A model generated the notes under the pieces. The model was given only the letters and a program-made list of their open reading frames with translations, was not told the DNA's origin and did not search any database. Source: Salinibacter pepae (GTDB taxonomy: Bacteria > Bacteroidota > Rhodothermia > Rhodothermales > Salinibacteraceae). Taken from it: a DNA stretch of 64,000 nucleotides. The stretch is taken from NCBI RefSeq assembly GCF_947077775.1, contig NZ_CAMTTE010000001.1:2756501-2820500 (forward strand), written 5' to 3'. The translations under genes and the position numbers were made by a program. Shown one piece after another: positions 11,658-20,972 of this stretch (within the stretch, counting starts at the first letter, position 1; each line of letters opens with the position of its first letter).

Positions 11658-12155
11658 ATGTCTACGCTGGGTCGTCTCTGCTCCCTGCCTGTCCTCTTTT
11701 GCTTCGCCGTGCTTGCCGGCGCCTGCCAGTCGGAGCCATCGTCGCCCCCGGACGCGGCTGCGCAGGCGCAGGACGTGCAGACGTACGGGGCGTCCGTCGA
11801 TACGGCGGCGGCGCGGGCGGCGGCGGAGGTGGCGGCCAAGCCGTCGAGGCTTGCCGACACGACCGTGACAGTTCAGGGACGCATCTCGACGGTGTGCCAA
11901 AAGAAGGGGTGCTGGCTCGCGCTGGACACGGGCACGGCGATGCCGATCCGCGTGCTCGTGCCGCGTACCGACGACGGGTACGAGTTCACGGTGCCGACGA
12001 CACTGGCCGGCGAGGCCACGGTCACGGGCACCCTCCGAACCGTCGAGCTTGACTCCGCCACGCAGAACCATCTTGCCGAGGACGGGGCTTCGTCGGCACG
12101 CGCCCGAGAAGTGCAGATTGCGGCGACCGGCATTCGGGTGGTGCCCGACGCCTGA
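11658..12155 (+). CDS. DUF4920-type lipoprotein
   Basis: This 165-aa predicted lipoprotein has an N-terminal signal (MSTLGRLCSLPVLFCFAVLAG) ending in a lipobox LAGAC, with lipidation at about Cys22. An Ala-rich linker follows, then an OB-like domain containing VQGRISTVCQKKGCWLAL, the hallmark of DUF4920, with two conserved Cys that may bind metal or form a disulfide. The ATG at 11658 is chosen because it begins the signal peptide; frames upstream lack one. The biochemical function is unknown. Confidence 0.8.
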   Translation: MSTLGRLCSLPVLFCFAVLAGACQSEPSSPPDAAAQAQDVQTYGASVDTAAARAAAEVAAKPSRLADTTVTVQGRISTVCQKKGCWLALDTGTAMPIRVLVPRTDDGYEFTVPTTLAGEATVTGTLRTVELDSATQNHLAEDGASSARAREVQIAATGIRVVPDA

Positions 12156-12283
12156 CCGCCCGTCTCGGGCAGTGCTGCGGCGCAGCTGCATTCGCTACGC
12201 TGACCGGTTGCTCCGTCCGCGACGGAAGAGGAGATCGGCCCTCACCCCCCCCTCCGCGTCGAAAGGCGGCCCGCCGGTGGGCC

Positions 12284-13624
12284 TCACGCCGTGTCGTTCA
12301 CCTTGAACTGGCGGAGGGCCCGAATGGCGTGGGGGTCTTCGGAAAGCGACGTGGCCGCCTCAACGAGCTGACGGAGCTGGTCGTCGCTCAGGGGCTGGTC
12401 GATCGCGTTTACGTCGTAGGCGATGCCGAGGTCGGGAAAGTCGCGGTGGCTCGACTGGAGGTTGCTGGCCCCGGCCTCGTAGATGGTGTCGTCGATCGCC
12501 TTCTTGGTCCCGCGCACGTCGCTGTGCACCACGGCCAGCACCCAGTGGGGGAGTTCGGCGTTCACGCCGATCGTGTGCCCCTGCCCGAAGACGGTGTCGC
12601 GGACGGTGCCCTGCTCGTTTAGGAGCCGGGTGGAGGTGCTCATCCGCGAGGCAATGCGGGGCTGGGCCTCCTGCGTGGCGGCGCCGATGTGGGGGGTGGT
12701 AAAGACGTTGTCCATCTCGGCGTACGGGTTGGTCCAGTCCTCGTCGGCGCTGCCCGGCTCCTCGGGGAAGACGTCGACTGCCGCGGCGCGCACGTGATCC
12801 TCGTCGATGGCCCGCTTCAGGTCGGCCGGGTCGTACAGAAAGCCGCGGGCCGCGTTGATGAAGGCCCGCGGGCTGTTGTCCGGCCGGTCCGCGCCGAGCT
12901 GCCGGAAGTGGCTGTAGTCGAGCAGGCCGCTGTTGGGCTGTCCCTGCGGGTCCTCCGCCGAGACGTGCACCGTCACGAAGTCGCCCTTCCGAAACGCCTC
13001 CGCGAGGCTGGAGCACGAGGTCCAGCCCAGAGTGGTCCCCACCTCACGGGCCACGTCCGCCTCGTCGTAGAAGCGAATGTTCATCCCGAAGGCGTCGGCC
13101 AGGCGGGCCAGCTGCTTGCCGATGTTGCCGAGCCCAATGACGGAGAGGGTCTTGTCCATCAGCTCGTAGCGGCGGGTGCTGTCCTTCGTCCACAGGTGCC
13201 GCCGTCCCGTTTCGTTGGCGGTGTAGAGCCGGCGCGCCAGCACGACCATTTCGCCCATCACCATCTCCACGACCGACCGGCCGTTGCTCACCGGGTCGTT
13301 GAGCACGAGCACGCCCTCGTCGGCACAGGCCTGCTTGTCGACGGTGTCGTCGCCGATGCAGCACAGCATGATGGCCGCCAGGTTGTCGGAGGCCTGTACC
13401 ACGTGCTCGTCGACGACGAACTTGCTGCGCTTGTAGATGAGATCGTGCTGGCCCTGGCGCAGCCGCTCGACCATCGCGTCCTGGTCGTAGCACTCCGGTT
13501 TGGGCACCCGATCCGGCTCGATGCCCTGTTCGCGCAGGAGCGTGTCGAGGCTCGGGTCCGGCTCCTCCAAGATCAGGGCCTTTTCGAAATGATCGTTGAG
13601 GAAGCGCGTCTGCAGAGACTCCAT
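12284..13624 (-). CDS. serA: D-3-phosphoglycerate dehydrogenase with C-terminal ACT-like domain
   Basis: This 446-aa member of the D-isomer 2-hydroxyacid dehydrogenase family probably oxidises 3-phosphoglycerate in serine synthesis. The Rossmann motif GLGNIG is at about 160. The catalytic Arg is in FINAARGFLYD, the Glu in AVDVFPEEPG, and the His in TTPHIGAAT. The last ~85 residues (HWVLAVVHSDVRGTKKAI onward) look like an ACT-type regulatory domain, the usual serine-feedback site. The ATG at 13624 starts the conserved N-terminus; the longer reading to 13840 is Arg-rich and rejected. A hairpin (12268-12283) directly follows the stop. Confidence 0.85.
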   Translation of the reverse strand: MESLQTRFLNDHFEKALILEEPDPSLDTLLREQGIEPDRVPKPECYDQDAMVERLRQGQHDLIYKRSKFVVDEHVVQASDNLAAIMLCCIGDDTVDKQACADEGVLVLNDPVSNGRSVVEMVMGEMVVLARRLYTANETGRRHLWTKDSTRRYELMDKTLSVIGLGNIGKQLARLADAFGMNIRFYDEADVAREVGTTLGWTSCSSLAEAFRKGDFVTVHVSAEDPQGQPNSGLLDYSHFRQLGADRPDNSPRAFINAARGFLYDPADLKRAIDEDHVRAAAVDVFPEEPGSADEDWTNPYAEMDNVFTTPHIGAATQEAQPRIASRMSTSTRLLNEQGTVRDTVFGQGHTIGVNAELPHWVLAVVHSDVRGTKKAIDDTIYEAGASNLQSSHRDFPDLGIAYDVNAIDQPLSDDQLRQLVEAATSLSEDPHAIRALRQFKVNDTA

Positions 13625-13747
13625 GGTGTAGACGGAGGGTTCGCGAAGCGGGAGGGTGGGCGTAGACCGACTAGATACAACGGAAGCCCCCATTCCGTGC
13701 AGGGGACATCCGTAAAAAACGGGCCACGTTTTCGGATGGATGAGGGG

Positions 13748-13786
13748 ACAACAAAGAAGCCGCCGGGCCGGGGGGGCGCGGCGGCT
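13748..13786 (-). terminator. putative intrinsic terminator downstream of sucD
   Basis: On the minus strand, AGCCGCC (13786-13780) and GGCGGCT (13764-13758) form a GC-rich stem with a C/G-rich loop, followed directly by TTCTTTGTTG (13757-13748). It lies about 60 bases after the sucD stop and before the serA start, so it would separate sucD from serA. The T-run is interrupted, so efficiency is uncertain. Confidence 0.55.
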
Positions 13787-13844
13787 CCTCAGTCGTCGCG
13801 ACGGCAGGGGGCGCCGTCGGCAAACCGGCATGCCCCGCACCGGG

Positions 13845-14711
13845 TTACAGGACGTCCTGCACCGTCTCGCCGATGAGGGCGGGGTTTTTGACCACGGTCG
13901 CGCCGGCCTCTTCGAGCGCCTGGAACTTGGCCTCGGCCGTGCCGGAGCCGCCGGACACGATCGCGCCGGCGTGGCCCATGCGGCGGCCCGGCGGCGCCGT
14001 GCGCCCCGCGATGAAGCCGAAGACGGGCGTGTCCATGTGGTCCTGGACGTAGCGGGCGGCCTCCTGTTCGTCGGTGCCGCCGATCTCGCCGATCAGGACG
14101 ATGCCGTCCGTGTCGGGGTCGTCCTCGAACAGCTCGAGCGCGTCGATGAAGCGCGTGCCGATCACCGGGTCGCCCCCGATGCCGACCGCCGTGCTTTGGC
14201 CGAAGCCGGCCCGCGTGATCTGGTCGACGGCCTCGTAGGTGAGGGTCCCGGAGCGCGAGATGATGCCGATGGAGCCGGGCTCAAAAATCATGGCCGGCAT
14301 GATGCCCACCTTGGCCGCGCCCGGCGTGATGACGCCCGGGCAGTTCGGGCCGATGAGGTGGGCGCCCTTCTTCTTGACGTACTGGTAGGTGGGCTTCATG
14401 TCCGCCACCGGAATCCCCTCCGTGATGCAGATGATGACCTCGGCCCCCGCGTCGGCGGACTCCTGAATGGCGTCGGCCGCGAACGGAGGGGGGACGAAGA
14501 TGATGGACGTGTTGGCGTTTTCCTGCTCCACCGCCTCGGCGACGGTGTTGTAGACGGGCCGGCCCAGGTGCGTCTGGCCGCCCTTGCCGGGGGTGACCCC
14601 CGCCACCACGTTGGTGCCGTAATCAATCATCTGTTCGGCGTGGAAGGTGCCTTCCGAGCCCGTAAAGCCCTGCACCACAACGCGCGTGTCGTCGTCGACG
14701 AGAATGCTCAT
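13845..14711 (-). CDS. sucD: succinyl-CoA synthetase alpha subunit
   Basis: This 288-aa subunit of the TCA-cycle enzyme forms succinate and nucleoside triphosphate from succinyl-CoA. The N-terminus ([18 protein letters not shown]) is the CoA-binding fold, [14 protein letters not shown] is conserved, and the phosphorylated active-site His is in [13 protein letters not shown] near the C-terminus. The length matches the family. The beta subunit (sucC) is not in the window. The gene is in line with gatA and tatA upstream. Confidence 0.96.
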   Translation of the reverse strand: MSILVDDDTRVVVQGFTGSEGTFHAEQMIDYGTNVVAGVTPGKGGQTHLGRPVYNTVAEAVEQENANTSIIFVPPPFAADAIQESADAGAEVIICITEGIPVADMKPTYQYVKKKGAHLIGPNCPGVITPGAAKVGIMPAMIFEPGSIGIISRSGTLTYEAVDQITRAGFGQSTAVGIGGDPVIGTRFIDALELFEDDPDTDGIVLIGEIGGTDEQEAARYVQDHMDTPVFGFIAGRTAPPGRRMGHAGAIVSGGSGTAEAKFQALEEAGATVVKNPALIGETVQDVL

Positions 14712-14885
14712 GCGTTCGGGAAGTTTGGAGTGGGAAGTGTGGAGTGTGGAAGGGGGGATCGGGAAAGTGACCCGGAGATACAGCTTATAGCCTAATGGAC
14801 GCCCCCAAAAAGCGCCAGGGACCGGAACGAAAAACCATCCAAAACCGGAGCGTGACGCGTGATCTTTTCCGCCGGTCCGTTCCTC

Positions 14886-16439
14886 TCACGCATCACTCTT
14901 CATGATTGCGTCGCCGACGCGCAGGAGCAGCGCCTCGTCGAAGTGGGGCCCGAGGACCTGCAGCCCCACCGGCAGCCCCGGCGTGTCGGGGTGCTCACCG
15001 ATCGGTACCGTGAGGCCGGGCAGCCCCGCAAGGTTGGCCGTGACGGTGTAGATGTCGTTCAGGTACATTTCGAGCGGGTCGTCGGTCTTCTCGCCAAGCC
15101 GGAACGGGGGGGTGGGTGTCGTGGGCGTGATGAGGGCGTCGACGTCCTCGAAGGCCCGTTCGAAGTCGTGGCGGATGAGGGTACGCACGCGCTGGGCCTT
15201 CTCGTAGTACTTGTCGTAGTAGCCGGCGGAGAGGGCGTAGGTGCCGAGCATGATGCGACGCTTCACCTCGTCGCCGAAGCCCTCGGTACGGGTGCGGGTG
15301 TAGAGGGCGTCGAGGGTGCTCTGCTCGTCGTCGAGTTGGGCTTCGAGGGTGTCCGCGCGCGCCTCATCGCCCTGTGCGCGGGCAGTGGCGAGCTCCTCTT
15401 TCAACTCCTCGCGGCGCTCCTGGAGGGCCTGCTTCGTCTCCTGCAGGTCGGCCCGGTGGCCGTAGCGGATGCCGTCGTAGCGGGCGAGGTTGCTGGAGGC
15501 CTCGGCCGTGGCGACGAGGTAGTAGGTGGCCACGCCGTACTCGGTGTGGGGGAGGGACACCTCCTCGACGATCGCGCCGGCGTCTTCAAGCGCGTCGACC
15601 TGCTCGCGCACCATGCGGCGGATGTCGTCGTCGAGCCCCTCGGCGAAATACTCTTTCGGAAGGCCGAGGCGGAGCCCCTCCACGCCGTCGCCCAGCGCCG
15701 CCGTGTAGTCGGGCACGTCGACCGGGGCGCTGGTCGCGTCGCGCTCGTCCTCGCCCGCGATCACGTTGAGGATGGTCGCCGCGTCCTCCGCGCTGCGGGT
15801 CAACGGGCCGATCACGTCGAGCGACGACGCGAACGCGACGAGGCCGGAGCGGCTGACGCGGCCGTAGGTGGGCTTCAGGCCCACGGTGCCGCAGAAGGCG
15901 GCGGGCTGGCGCACCGACCCGCCCGTGTCGCTGCCGAGGGCGGCGTGGCACAGGCCGGCGGCCACCGCCGCGGCCGACCCGCCGGACGACCCGCCCGGCA
16001 CGTACTCGGAGGCGTGCGGGTTGCGCACCGGGCCGAAGTGGGACGTTTCGTTCGACGAGCCCATCGCAAACTCGTCGCAGTTCGTCTTGCCGATGAAGAT
16101 GGCGCCGGCGTCGCGGAGGCGGTCGATGACCGTCGCGTCGTAGAGCGACGAGAAATCCGCCAGCATCTTCGACCCGCAGCTGACCGGGTAGCCGCGGATG
16201 CAGATGTTGTCCTTGACGGCCAGGACGAGGCCCGCGAGCGGGCGCGGGTTGCCGCGCTCACGCTGGCTGTCGAGGTAGCGGGCGTGGTTCAGGGCGCCGT
16301 CCTGGTCGACGCTCGTGAACGCGTTGATCTCGTCGTTGCGCGCGTCGATCCGCTCCAAAAAAGAAGAGACCAGGGCTTCACAGCTGGTCTCTCCGGCGTC
16401 GAGGGCGCGACGGGCATCGGTAAATGTCGGGTACTCCAT
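14886..16439 (-). CDS. gatA: aspartyl/glutamyl-tRNA(Asn/Gln) amidotransferase subunit A
   Basis: This 517-aa amidase-signature enzyme supplies ammonia to convert Glu-tRNA(Gln) or Asp-tRNA(Asn) to the amidated form. The Ser-cisSer-Lys triad is recognisable: Lys in LAVKDNICIRG, the Gly/Ser-rich GGSSGGSAAAVAAG, and the nucleophile Ser in GSDTGGSVRQPAAF. A charged helix insertion (residues about 330-385, rich in Glu/Arg/Leu) lies between the conserved blocks. The ATG at 16439 gives the family N-terminus. GatB and GatC are elsewhere. tatA lies 91 bases upstream on the same strand. Confidence 0.95.
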   Translation of the reverse strand: MEYPTFTDARRALDAGETSCEALVSSFLERIDARNDEINAFTSVDQDGALNHARYLDSQRERGNPRPLAGLVLAVKDNICIRGYPVSCGSKMLADFSSLYDATVIDRLRDAGAIFIGKTNCDEFAMGSSNETSHFGPVRNPHASEYVPGGSSGGSAAAVAAGLCHAALGSDTGGSVRQPAAFCGTVGLKPTYGRVSRSGLVAFASSLDVIGPLTRSAEDAATILNVIAGEDERDATSAPVDVPDYTAALGDGVEGLRLGLPKEYFAEGLDDDIRRMVREQVDALEDAGAIVEEVSLPHTEYGVATYYLVATAEASSNLARYDGIRYGHRADLQETKQALQERREELKEELATARAQGDEARADTLEAQLDDEQSTLDALYTRTRTEGFGDEVKRRIMLGTYALSAGYYDKYYEKAQRVRTLIRHDFERAFEDVDALITPTTPTPPFRLGEKTDDPLEMYLNDIYTVTANLAGLPGLTVPIGEHPDTPGLPVGLQVLGPHFDEALLLRVGDAIMKSDA

Positions 16440-16530
16440 GCGTAGACGGGAAAACTCTGCGGAGAGGGGGGCGCAGCGAAGAGAGGGGACGGGACGTGGA
16501 CGAGGCCCGGCTCCAGCGAGCCGGGGGCCG

Positions 16531-16893
16531 CTAGGAGGGCTGCTCCTTCTCCTGCCCCTGGGCGTTCGACTCGGCGGCGCCTGAAGACGGCGAGCCGCCG
16601 TCCGCCGGCTCCTCGGCGGCCGGCTCCGAGGGACGGCCCTGGGGCTGTCCCTGGGGACGTTGCTGTTGGCCCTGACGGGGCTGGGGGGCGCCCTGCTGCG
16701 GGGCCTGCGGCTCGTTGATCTGACGCCCCTGCCCCTCGTTCTCAATCTCGCGGGAGATCTCGTTCGTCGCGCTCTTGAACTCCCGGATGCCCTTGCCGAT
16801 GCCGCGCGCAATTTCGGGGATCCGCTTCGCCCCGAACACGAGCAGTAGGACCAGGAAGATGATAATCAGTTCGGGAAAGCCGATGCCGCCCAT
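16531..16893 (-). CDS. tatA: Sec-independent translocase protein TatA with Gln/Pro-rich tail
   Basis: This 120-aa protein has the TatA layout: a short N-terminal transmembrane helix (GFPELIIIFLVLLLVFG, about 5-21), the FG hinge, and an amphipathic helix (AKRIPEIARGIGKGIREFKSA). It forms the pore of the twin-arginine pathway, which matters for halophiles that export many folded proteins. The last ~65 residues are unusual: Gln, Pro and Gly repeats followed by an acidic end. The ATG at 16893 is fixed by the helix start. No tatC is visible nearby. Confidence 0.9.
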   Translation of the reverse strand: MGGIGFPELIIIFLVLLLVFGAKRIPEIARGIGKGIREFKSATNEISREIENEGQGRQINEPQAPQQGAPQPRQGQQQRPQGQPQGRPSEPAAEEPADGGSPSSGAAESNAQGQEKEQPS

Positions 16894-17197
16894 GGGAATC
16901 GTGGAGGGCTTGGTGGGAAGAAAGAGAGCACGCGCGTTCCGGCTTGTCAGCTGCCTCGAGGCGGGCAGACACGACCGACAGCGCCAAAACTGGCACCTGT
17001 AGCCGGACGCGAGGCAAACGAGGCGGGGGAATGGGGGTTCCAGCTTGTGTGGCCTCCGCAAAGATGAACGCGGTTCCCGAAACAGCCCCCCGTGCGGGCA
17101 TGTATCGGTGGAAAACTTTTTTCGCCATGTGCCCCTGACCGCCCGCTCGGGCCCCGGCGATGCTCGTGTGTTCTTCGTGATGCGCCCCCCCATGCCG

Positions 17198-18281
17198 ATG
17201 TCTTCCCCCCGCCCCCGACGCCGCGACGCTTACCCAAGACGACATTCGGAGCTGGCCGAAGGCCGAACTGCACTGCCACCTCGACGGCTCGGTGCGGCTG
17301 GAGACGATGCTCGACCTGGCGCAGCAGCAGGGCAAAATGAGTGTGCTCCCCGCCGACAGCGTGGCCGGGCTCCGCGACGAGCTCCGGCAGGTGGAAGCGT
17401 CCGGTACCCTGGAGGCGTACCTCGCCTGGTTCGACTACACGATTCCGCTGCTCCAGACCGAAGCGGCGCTCCGGCGGACGGCCTACGAGCTGGCGGCGGA
17501 CAACGCGGCGGAGAACGTCCGGTACCTGGAGGTGCGGTATTCGCCCATCCTTCACGTCGAGTCGGACCTGTCCCTCGAGGCCGTGAACGACGCGGTGATC
17601 GAGGGGCTCCGGCGGGCGGAGGCGGACTTCGACATTACGACCTCCCTCATCGTCTGCGGCCTTCGGGATCGGTTCGAGAGTGCGTCGATGCGGCTGGCGG
17701 AGCTGGCCGTCGAGTATCAGCACGAAGGGGTCGTGGCGTTTGACCTGGCGGGGGGCGAGGCGGGGAATCCGCCGAAGGGACACCTCCACGCGTTCTACCG
17801 GGCCCGCAACAACCTCCTCAACCTCACGATCCACGCCGGGGAGGCCTGGGGCCCCGACTCCATCCGCCAGGCGCTCTTCTACTGCGGGGCGCACCGCATC
17901 GGGCACGGCATCTCGCTGCGGAAGGACCCGGAGCTCATGCAGTACTTTGCCGACCACCGCATCCCGCTCGAAATCTGCCCGACCAGCAACGTGGACACGC
18001 AGGCGGTGCCGAGCCTGGAGGCCCACCCCATCGAAACGTACGTGCGGTCCAACATTCCGGTCACCGTCAACACCGACAATCGGCTCTTCAGCCGCACCTC
18101 GGTGACGAAAGAGCTCTGGCGCGTGCACCAGCACTGCAACCTGGAGGCGCGCCATCTCCGCGAGATTGCCCTCAACGGGTTCCGGTACGCGTTCCTGCCG
18201 CACCAGCAGAAGCAGGACCTGCTCCGGTCCGTGACGGACGACTTTCCGCTGGCGGAGACCGCCGAGACGCCGCTGTGGTAG
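17198..18281 (+). CDS. add: adenosine deaminase, apparent frameshift near the start
   Basis: The adenosine deaminase fold is complete: the metal site KAELHCHLDGS, HAGEAWGP, HRIGHGI and VNTDNRL, with LEICPTSNVDTQ between the last two. The enzyme deaminates adenosine (or a related 6-aminopurine compound) to inosine. The conserved frame has no ATG, GTG or TTG start between a stop at 17178-17180 and the HCHLDG motif. An ATG at 17198 lies one frame off. Removing one C from the six-C run at 17205-17210 joins it into MSSPAPDAATLTQDDIRSWP and a 360-aa protein. Either the tract carries a sequencing or real insertion, or translation initiates otherwise, for example at the GTG at 17292, which would drop the zinc ligands. 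It is downstream of divergent tatA. Confidence 0.8.
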
Positions 18282-18598
18282 TTTCGGGTGTGGGGAAACG
18301 GGCGAACGGGAGAGAGGGAGTGTAGGAGAGGGGAAGAATGTGAAAGAGCTGGACGACGACGGCTCGGCCTGTCATCTGGTTCGATCCTGGGAGGTCTGAT
18401 TCCTATCATGCCCCAAGCTAATTTGATCGAATAGATATGGAAAAAGGGGACACGGAGACGCGGTGAGGTCGCGTCCTCCATTCTCCCCGTCCCCTGTTCT
18501 CCGCGTCCCCGCGCCGAGCCGAACGAGGCGCTCCCCCAACGAGTCCAGTTTGGCTTGTCAGAGTCCTCTTCACTTCTCGCCAATCATCCCCACCGCCC
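18282..18598. other. intergenic, 317 bases
   Basis: No gene is seen between the adenosine deaminase and aroA. The stretch 18405-18445 is AT-rich (AAGCTAATTTGATCGAATAG) and may hold the aroA promoter. It is followed by an imperfect inverted repeat of GGAGACGCGG type (about 18448-18512). A GGTTCGATCC string near 18375 resembles a tRNA T-loop, but no cloverleaf can be built around it. Confidence 0.45.
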
Positions 18599-19891
18599 AT
18601 GGTTCAGACGATCGATCAGGCCGCCTCCCTGCGCGGCACCGTGTCCCTGCCCGCCGACAAGTCGATCTCGCACCGCTCCGCCCTCCTGTCGGCGCTCGGG
18701 ACGGGGCGCTCGCGGGTGTACAACTTTCCCGACTCGGCCGATCCGCAGTCGACCCTCGACTGTGTGCGTACCCTCGGAATCGAGGCCAGCCGGAACGACG
18801 AGGGCGTGCTCGCGATCCACGGCCGCGGGCTCGGGGGGCTGCACCCGCCGAGCGAGCCGCTCGACTGTGGAAACTCCGGCACCACCATGCGCCTGCTCTC
18901 GGGCATGATGGCCGGCCAGGAGTTTGGGAGCGTCCTGACCGGGGACGAGTCCCTGCAGCAGCGGCCGATGGAGCGCATCGCCGACCCCCTGCAGGCCATG
19001 GGGGCACGGATTGACCTACGAAGTGGACACGCGCCCATCCGCATCCGCCCGCAGCGTTCGGACGGACTGCGGCCCCTCGAGTACCGGCTGCCGGTGGCCT
19101 CGGCCCAGGTCAAGTCGTGCGTGCTGCTCGCCGGGCTGTACGCGTCGGGGCGCACCGTTGTGATCGAGACGACCCCCTCGCGCGACCACACCGAGCGCAT
19201 GCTGGGCCTGGAGGTGCAGGAGGTGGGCGGCGAACGGCACATCATCGTGGAGGAGGACCACACCGTGCCGGCCGTCGACTGGTCGGTGCCCGGCGATTTC
19301 TCGGGGGCGGCCTTCTTCCTGGTGGCTGGCACGCTGGTGCCCGACAGCGAGCTGCACCTCGACGACGTGGGCCTCAACCCGTCGCGCACGGCCCTGCTCG
19401 ACGTGCTGGACGGGATGGGGGCCGACATTACGGTTGAGAACGAGCGCGTGCAGGGCAGCGAGCCGGTGGGCGACATCACCGTCCGCTCCGCGTCGCTCTC
19501 CGGCATCGACATCGGGGGGCGTCTCATCCCCAATCTCATCGACGAGATTCCCGTCATCGCCGTGGCCGCGGCCTGCGCGGAGGGGCGCACTGAGATTCGG
19601 GACGCGGAGGAGCTGCGCGTGAAGGAGACCGACCGCCTCCACGCGATGGCGCAGAACCTGGAGGCGCTGGGGGCGAAGGTGCAGGAGCGAGAGGACGGCC
19701 TTATCATCGACGGCAACGGCCCCAATCTGTTGGGGGCCGCGGTGACGAGCCACGATGACCACCGCATTGCCATGGCAATGGGCGTGGCCGGCCTCGTGGC
19801 GCACGGCACCACCACCATCTCGGACGCCGAGTGCGCCCGCGTGTCGTTTCCGGGCTTCTGGGACGAACTCTCGCGCGTGTCGGTGTCCTAG
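18599..19891 (+). CDS. aroA: 3-phosphoshikimate 1-carboxyvinyltransferase (EPSP synthase)
   Basis: This 430-aa enzyme transfers enolpyruvyl from PEP to shikimate 3-phosphate in aromatic amino-acid synthesis. The conserved N-terminal block LPADKSISHRSALL contains Lys21, Ser22 and Arg26. DCGNSGTTMRLL and QRPMERI form the substrate site. The later blocks IPNLIDEIPVIAVAA with catalytic Asp, EELRVKETDRL with catalytic Glu, and SHDDHRIAMA are all intact. The ATG at 18599 begins the conserved domain. Confidence 0.96.
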   Translation: MVQTIDQAASLRGTVSLPADKSISHRSALLSALGTGRSRVYNFPDSADPQSTLDCVRTLGIEASRNDEGVLAIHGRGLGGLHPPSEPLDCGNSGTTMRLLSGMMAGQEFGSVLTGDESLQQRPMERIADPLQAMGARIDLRSGHAPIRIRPQRSDGLRPLEYRLPVASAQVKSCVLLAGLYASGRTVVIETTPSRDHTERMLGLEVQEVGGERHIIVEEDHTVPAVDWSVPGDFSGAAFFLVAGTLVPDSELHLDDVGLNPSRTALLDVLDGMGADITVENERVQGSEPVGDITVRSASLSGIDIGGRLIPNLIDEIPVIAVAAACAEGRTEIRDAEELRVKETDRLHAMAQNLEALGAKVQEREDGLIIDGNGPNLLGAAVTSHDDHRIAMAMGVAGLVAHGTTTISDAECARVSFPGFWDELSRVSVS

Positions 19892-20066
19892 GGGCACGTC
19901 CGGGTGGCCTCGGAGAAGGGGCCGTGTCTGGAGGGAAACGCGGAGCACGAAGGATGCCCGCGGCGATGCGTCGGTTGCCAGCCCCGCACACACGATCGAG
20001 GGGTGGGCCCCGGCGGCCCGTGCCGACTACGGCCGTCCGCCGCCGGGGGCCGGCCCGCAACCTGCG

Positions 20067-20366
20067 CTACTTGGCCGCCAGGACATCTACGTGCTCGATC
20101 TGGGGCGGCTCCTCGAGAAGCTCGTCGGCGTGCTCCATCAGGGCCGCAGCAATGTCGCCGTCGAGGTGTGCCTGTCGGCCCTCTTCGCCCGCGAAGGTGT
20201 CGAAGATGCCGAAGGTGGTGTCGTCGATCTGGAGGGCGTACCAGGAGACGGTCTTCTCTTCGTCCTCGGCGAGCGGAAGGGCGTCCTCAAGGAAGGTGCG
20301 GACCTCCTCCACCTTGTCGGGCTTTGCGTGCAGGCGAGCGAGGAGCGATTTCTGTTCGTTGGCCAT
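20067..20366 (-). CDS. putative quinol monooxygenase (ABM domain)
   Basis: This 99-aa protein has the dimeric alpha/beta-barrel ABM pattern: LLARLHAKPDKVEEVRTFL, then WYALQIDDTTFGIFDTFAGEEGRQAHLDG and a C-terminal strand (IEHVDVLAAK). Relatives such as YgiN act on quinols or are stress-linked monooxygenases without cofactors; the substrate cannot be told from sequence. The ATG at 20366 begins the domain, which spans the whole protein. It is convergent with aroA and opposite in direction to the small gene at 20592. Confidence 0.75.
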   Translation of the reverse strand: MANEQKSLLARLHAKPDKVEEVRTFLEDALPLAEDEEKTVSWYALQIDDTTFGIFDTFAGEEGRQAHLDGDIAAALMEHADELLEEPPQIEHVDVLAAK

Positions 20367-20591
20367 GGTGGGGATGGAACCGGATTGGGGAAAGGGGCAA
20401 GAAAACTGGTACTGGCAGTGCCGCCAGGTCTGCTTTCTGTAATTCTCGGGCCGTGGCAGTGTCTCCCCGCAAGCGTTACCATCCCCCAATATCTTGAGGC
20501 TGTCGGCAGGGCCCGCTGAACGTCTTTGGGGCCACAGTATACCTGTCCGCCGCGCGGTCATGTCGTGCATCTGCAAATAATCCCTCCGACC

Positions 20592-20885
20592 ATGAGGCCC
20601 CCTTTCTCCGGCCCGAACGGTCCCCGTTCTCTCACCGACCGGGAGGCGAAGGTCGCCCGTCGGGTCCGTCGGGCCCTTTACCTGCCGGAATCCATGTCGG
20701 AGGAGGAGGTGGCGCGGCAGTTTCGGGACAGTGTGGCCTGGCGACGAGCGCGGCTGGTGCTGGCGAGCGAAGAGTTGCGCGGGCGGCTCGCTGAGGCCCT
20801 CGGGCCGCTCGCGTCGCGGATGCGTGGCCACGCTCGGTCTCTATTCCGCCGCGCACGAGGAGTGTGGGGGCGGCTCTGGGAGTAG
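20592..20885 (+). CDS. small basic hypothetical protein
   Basis: The 97-aa product is Arg-rich (RRVRRALYL, WRRARLVLA, RSLFRRARGVWGRLWE) with likely helices and no transmembrane segment. The basic composition contrasts with the acidic proteome, suggesting nucleic-acid or membrane-surface contact; that is inference. No family is recognised. It could be a spurious frame, but its start, its well-defined helices and its independent spacing make a gene plausible. Confidence 0.45.
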   Translation: MRPPFSGPNGPRSLTDREAKVARRVRRALYLPESMSEEEVARQFRDSVAWRRARLVLASEELRGRLAEALGPLASRMRGHARSLFRRARGVWGRLWE

Positions 20886-20972
20886 TGAAGGGGCGCGTTC
20901 GGGCAGGGAGGGGCGGCCGGGCCGACTGGGCGCCCCCGCGGTCCCCCCGACAAGGCCGGAAGCCGGCCCGCG

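Noticed and set aside
18370-18400. tRNA-like T-loop string GGTTCGATCC
   Set aside because: No acceptor, D or anticodon stems can be drawn in the flanking 80 bases.
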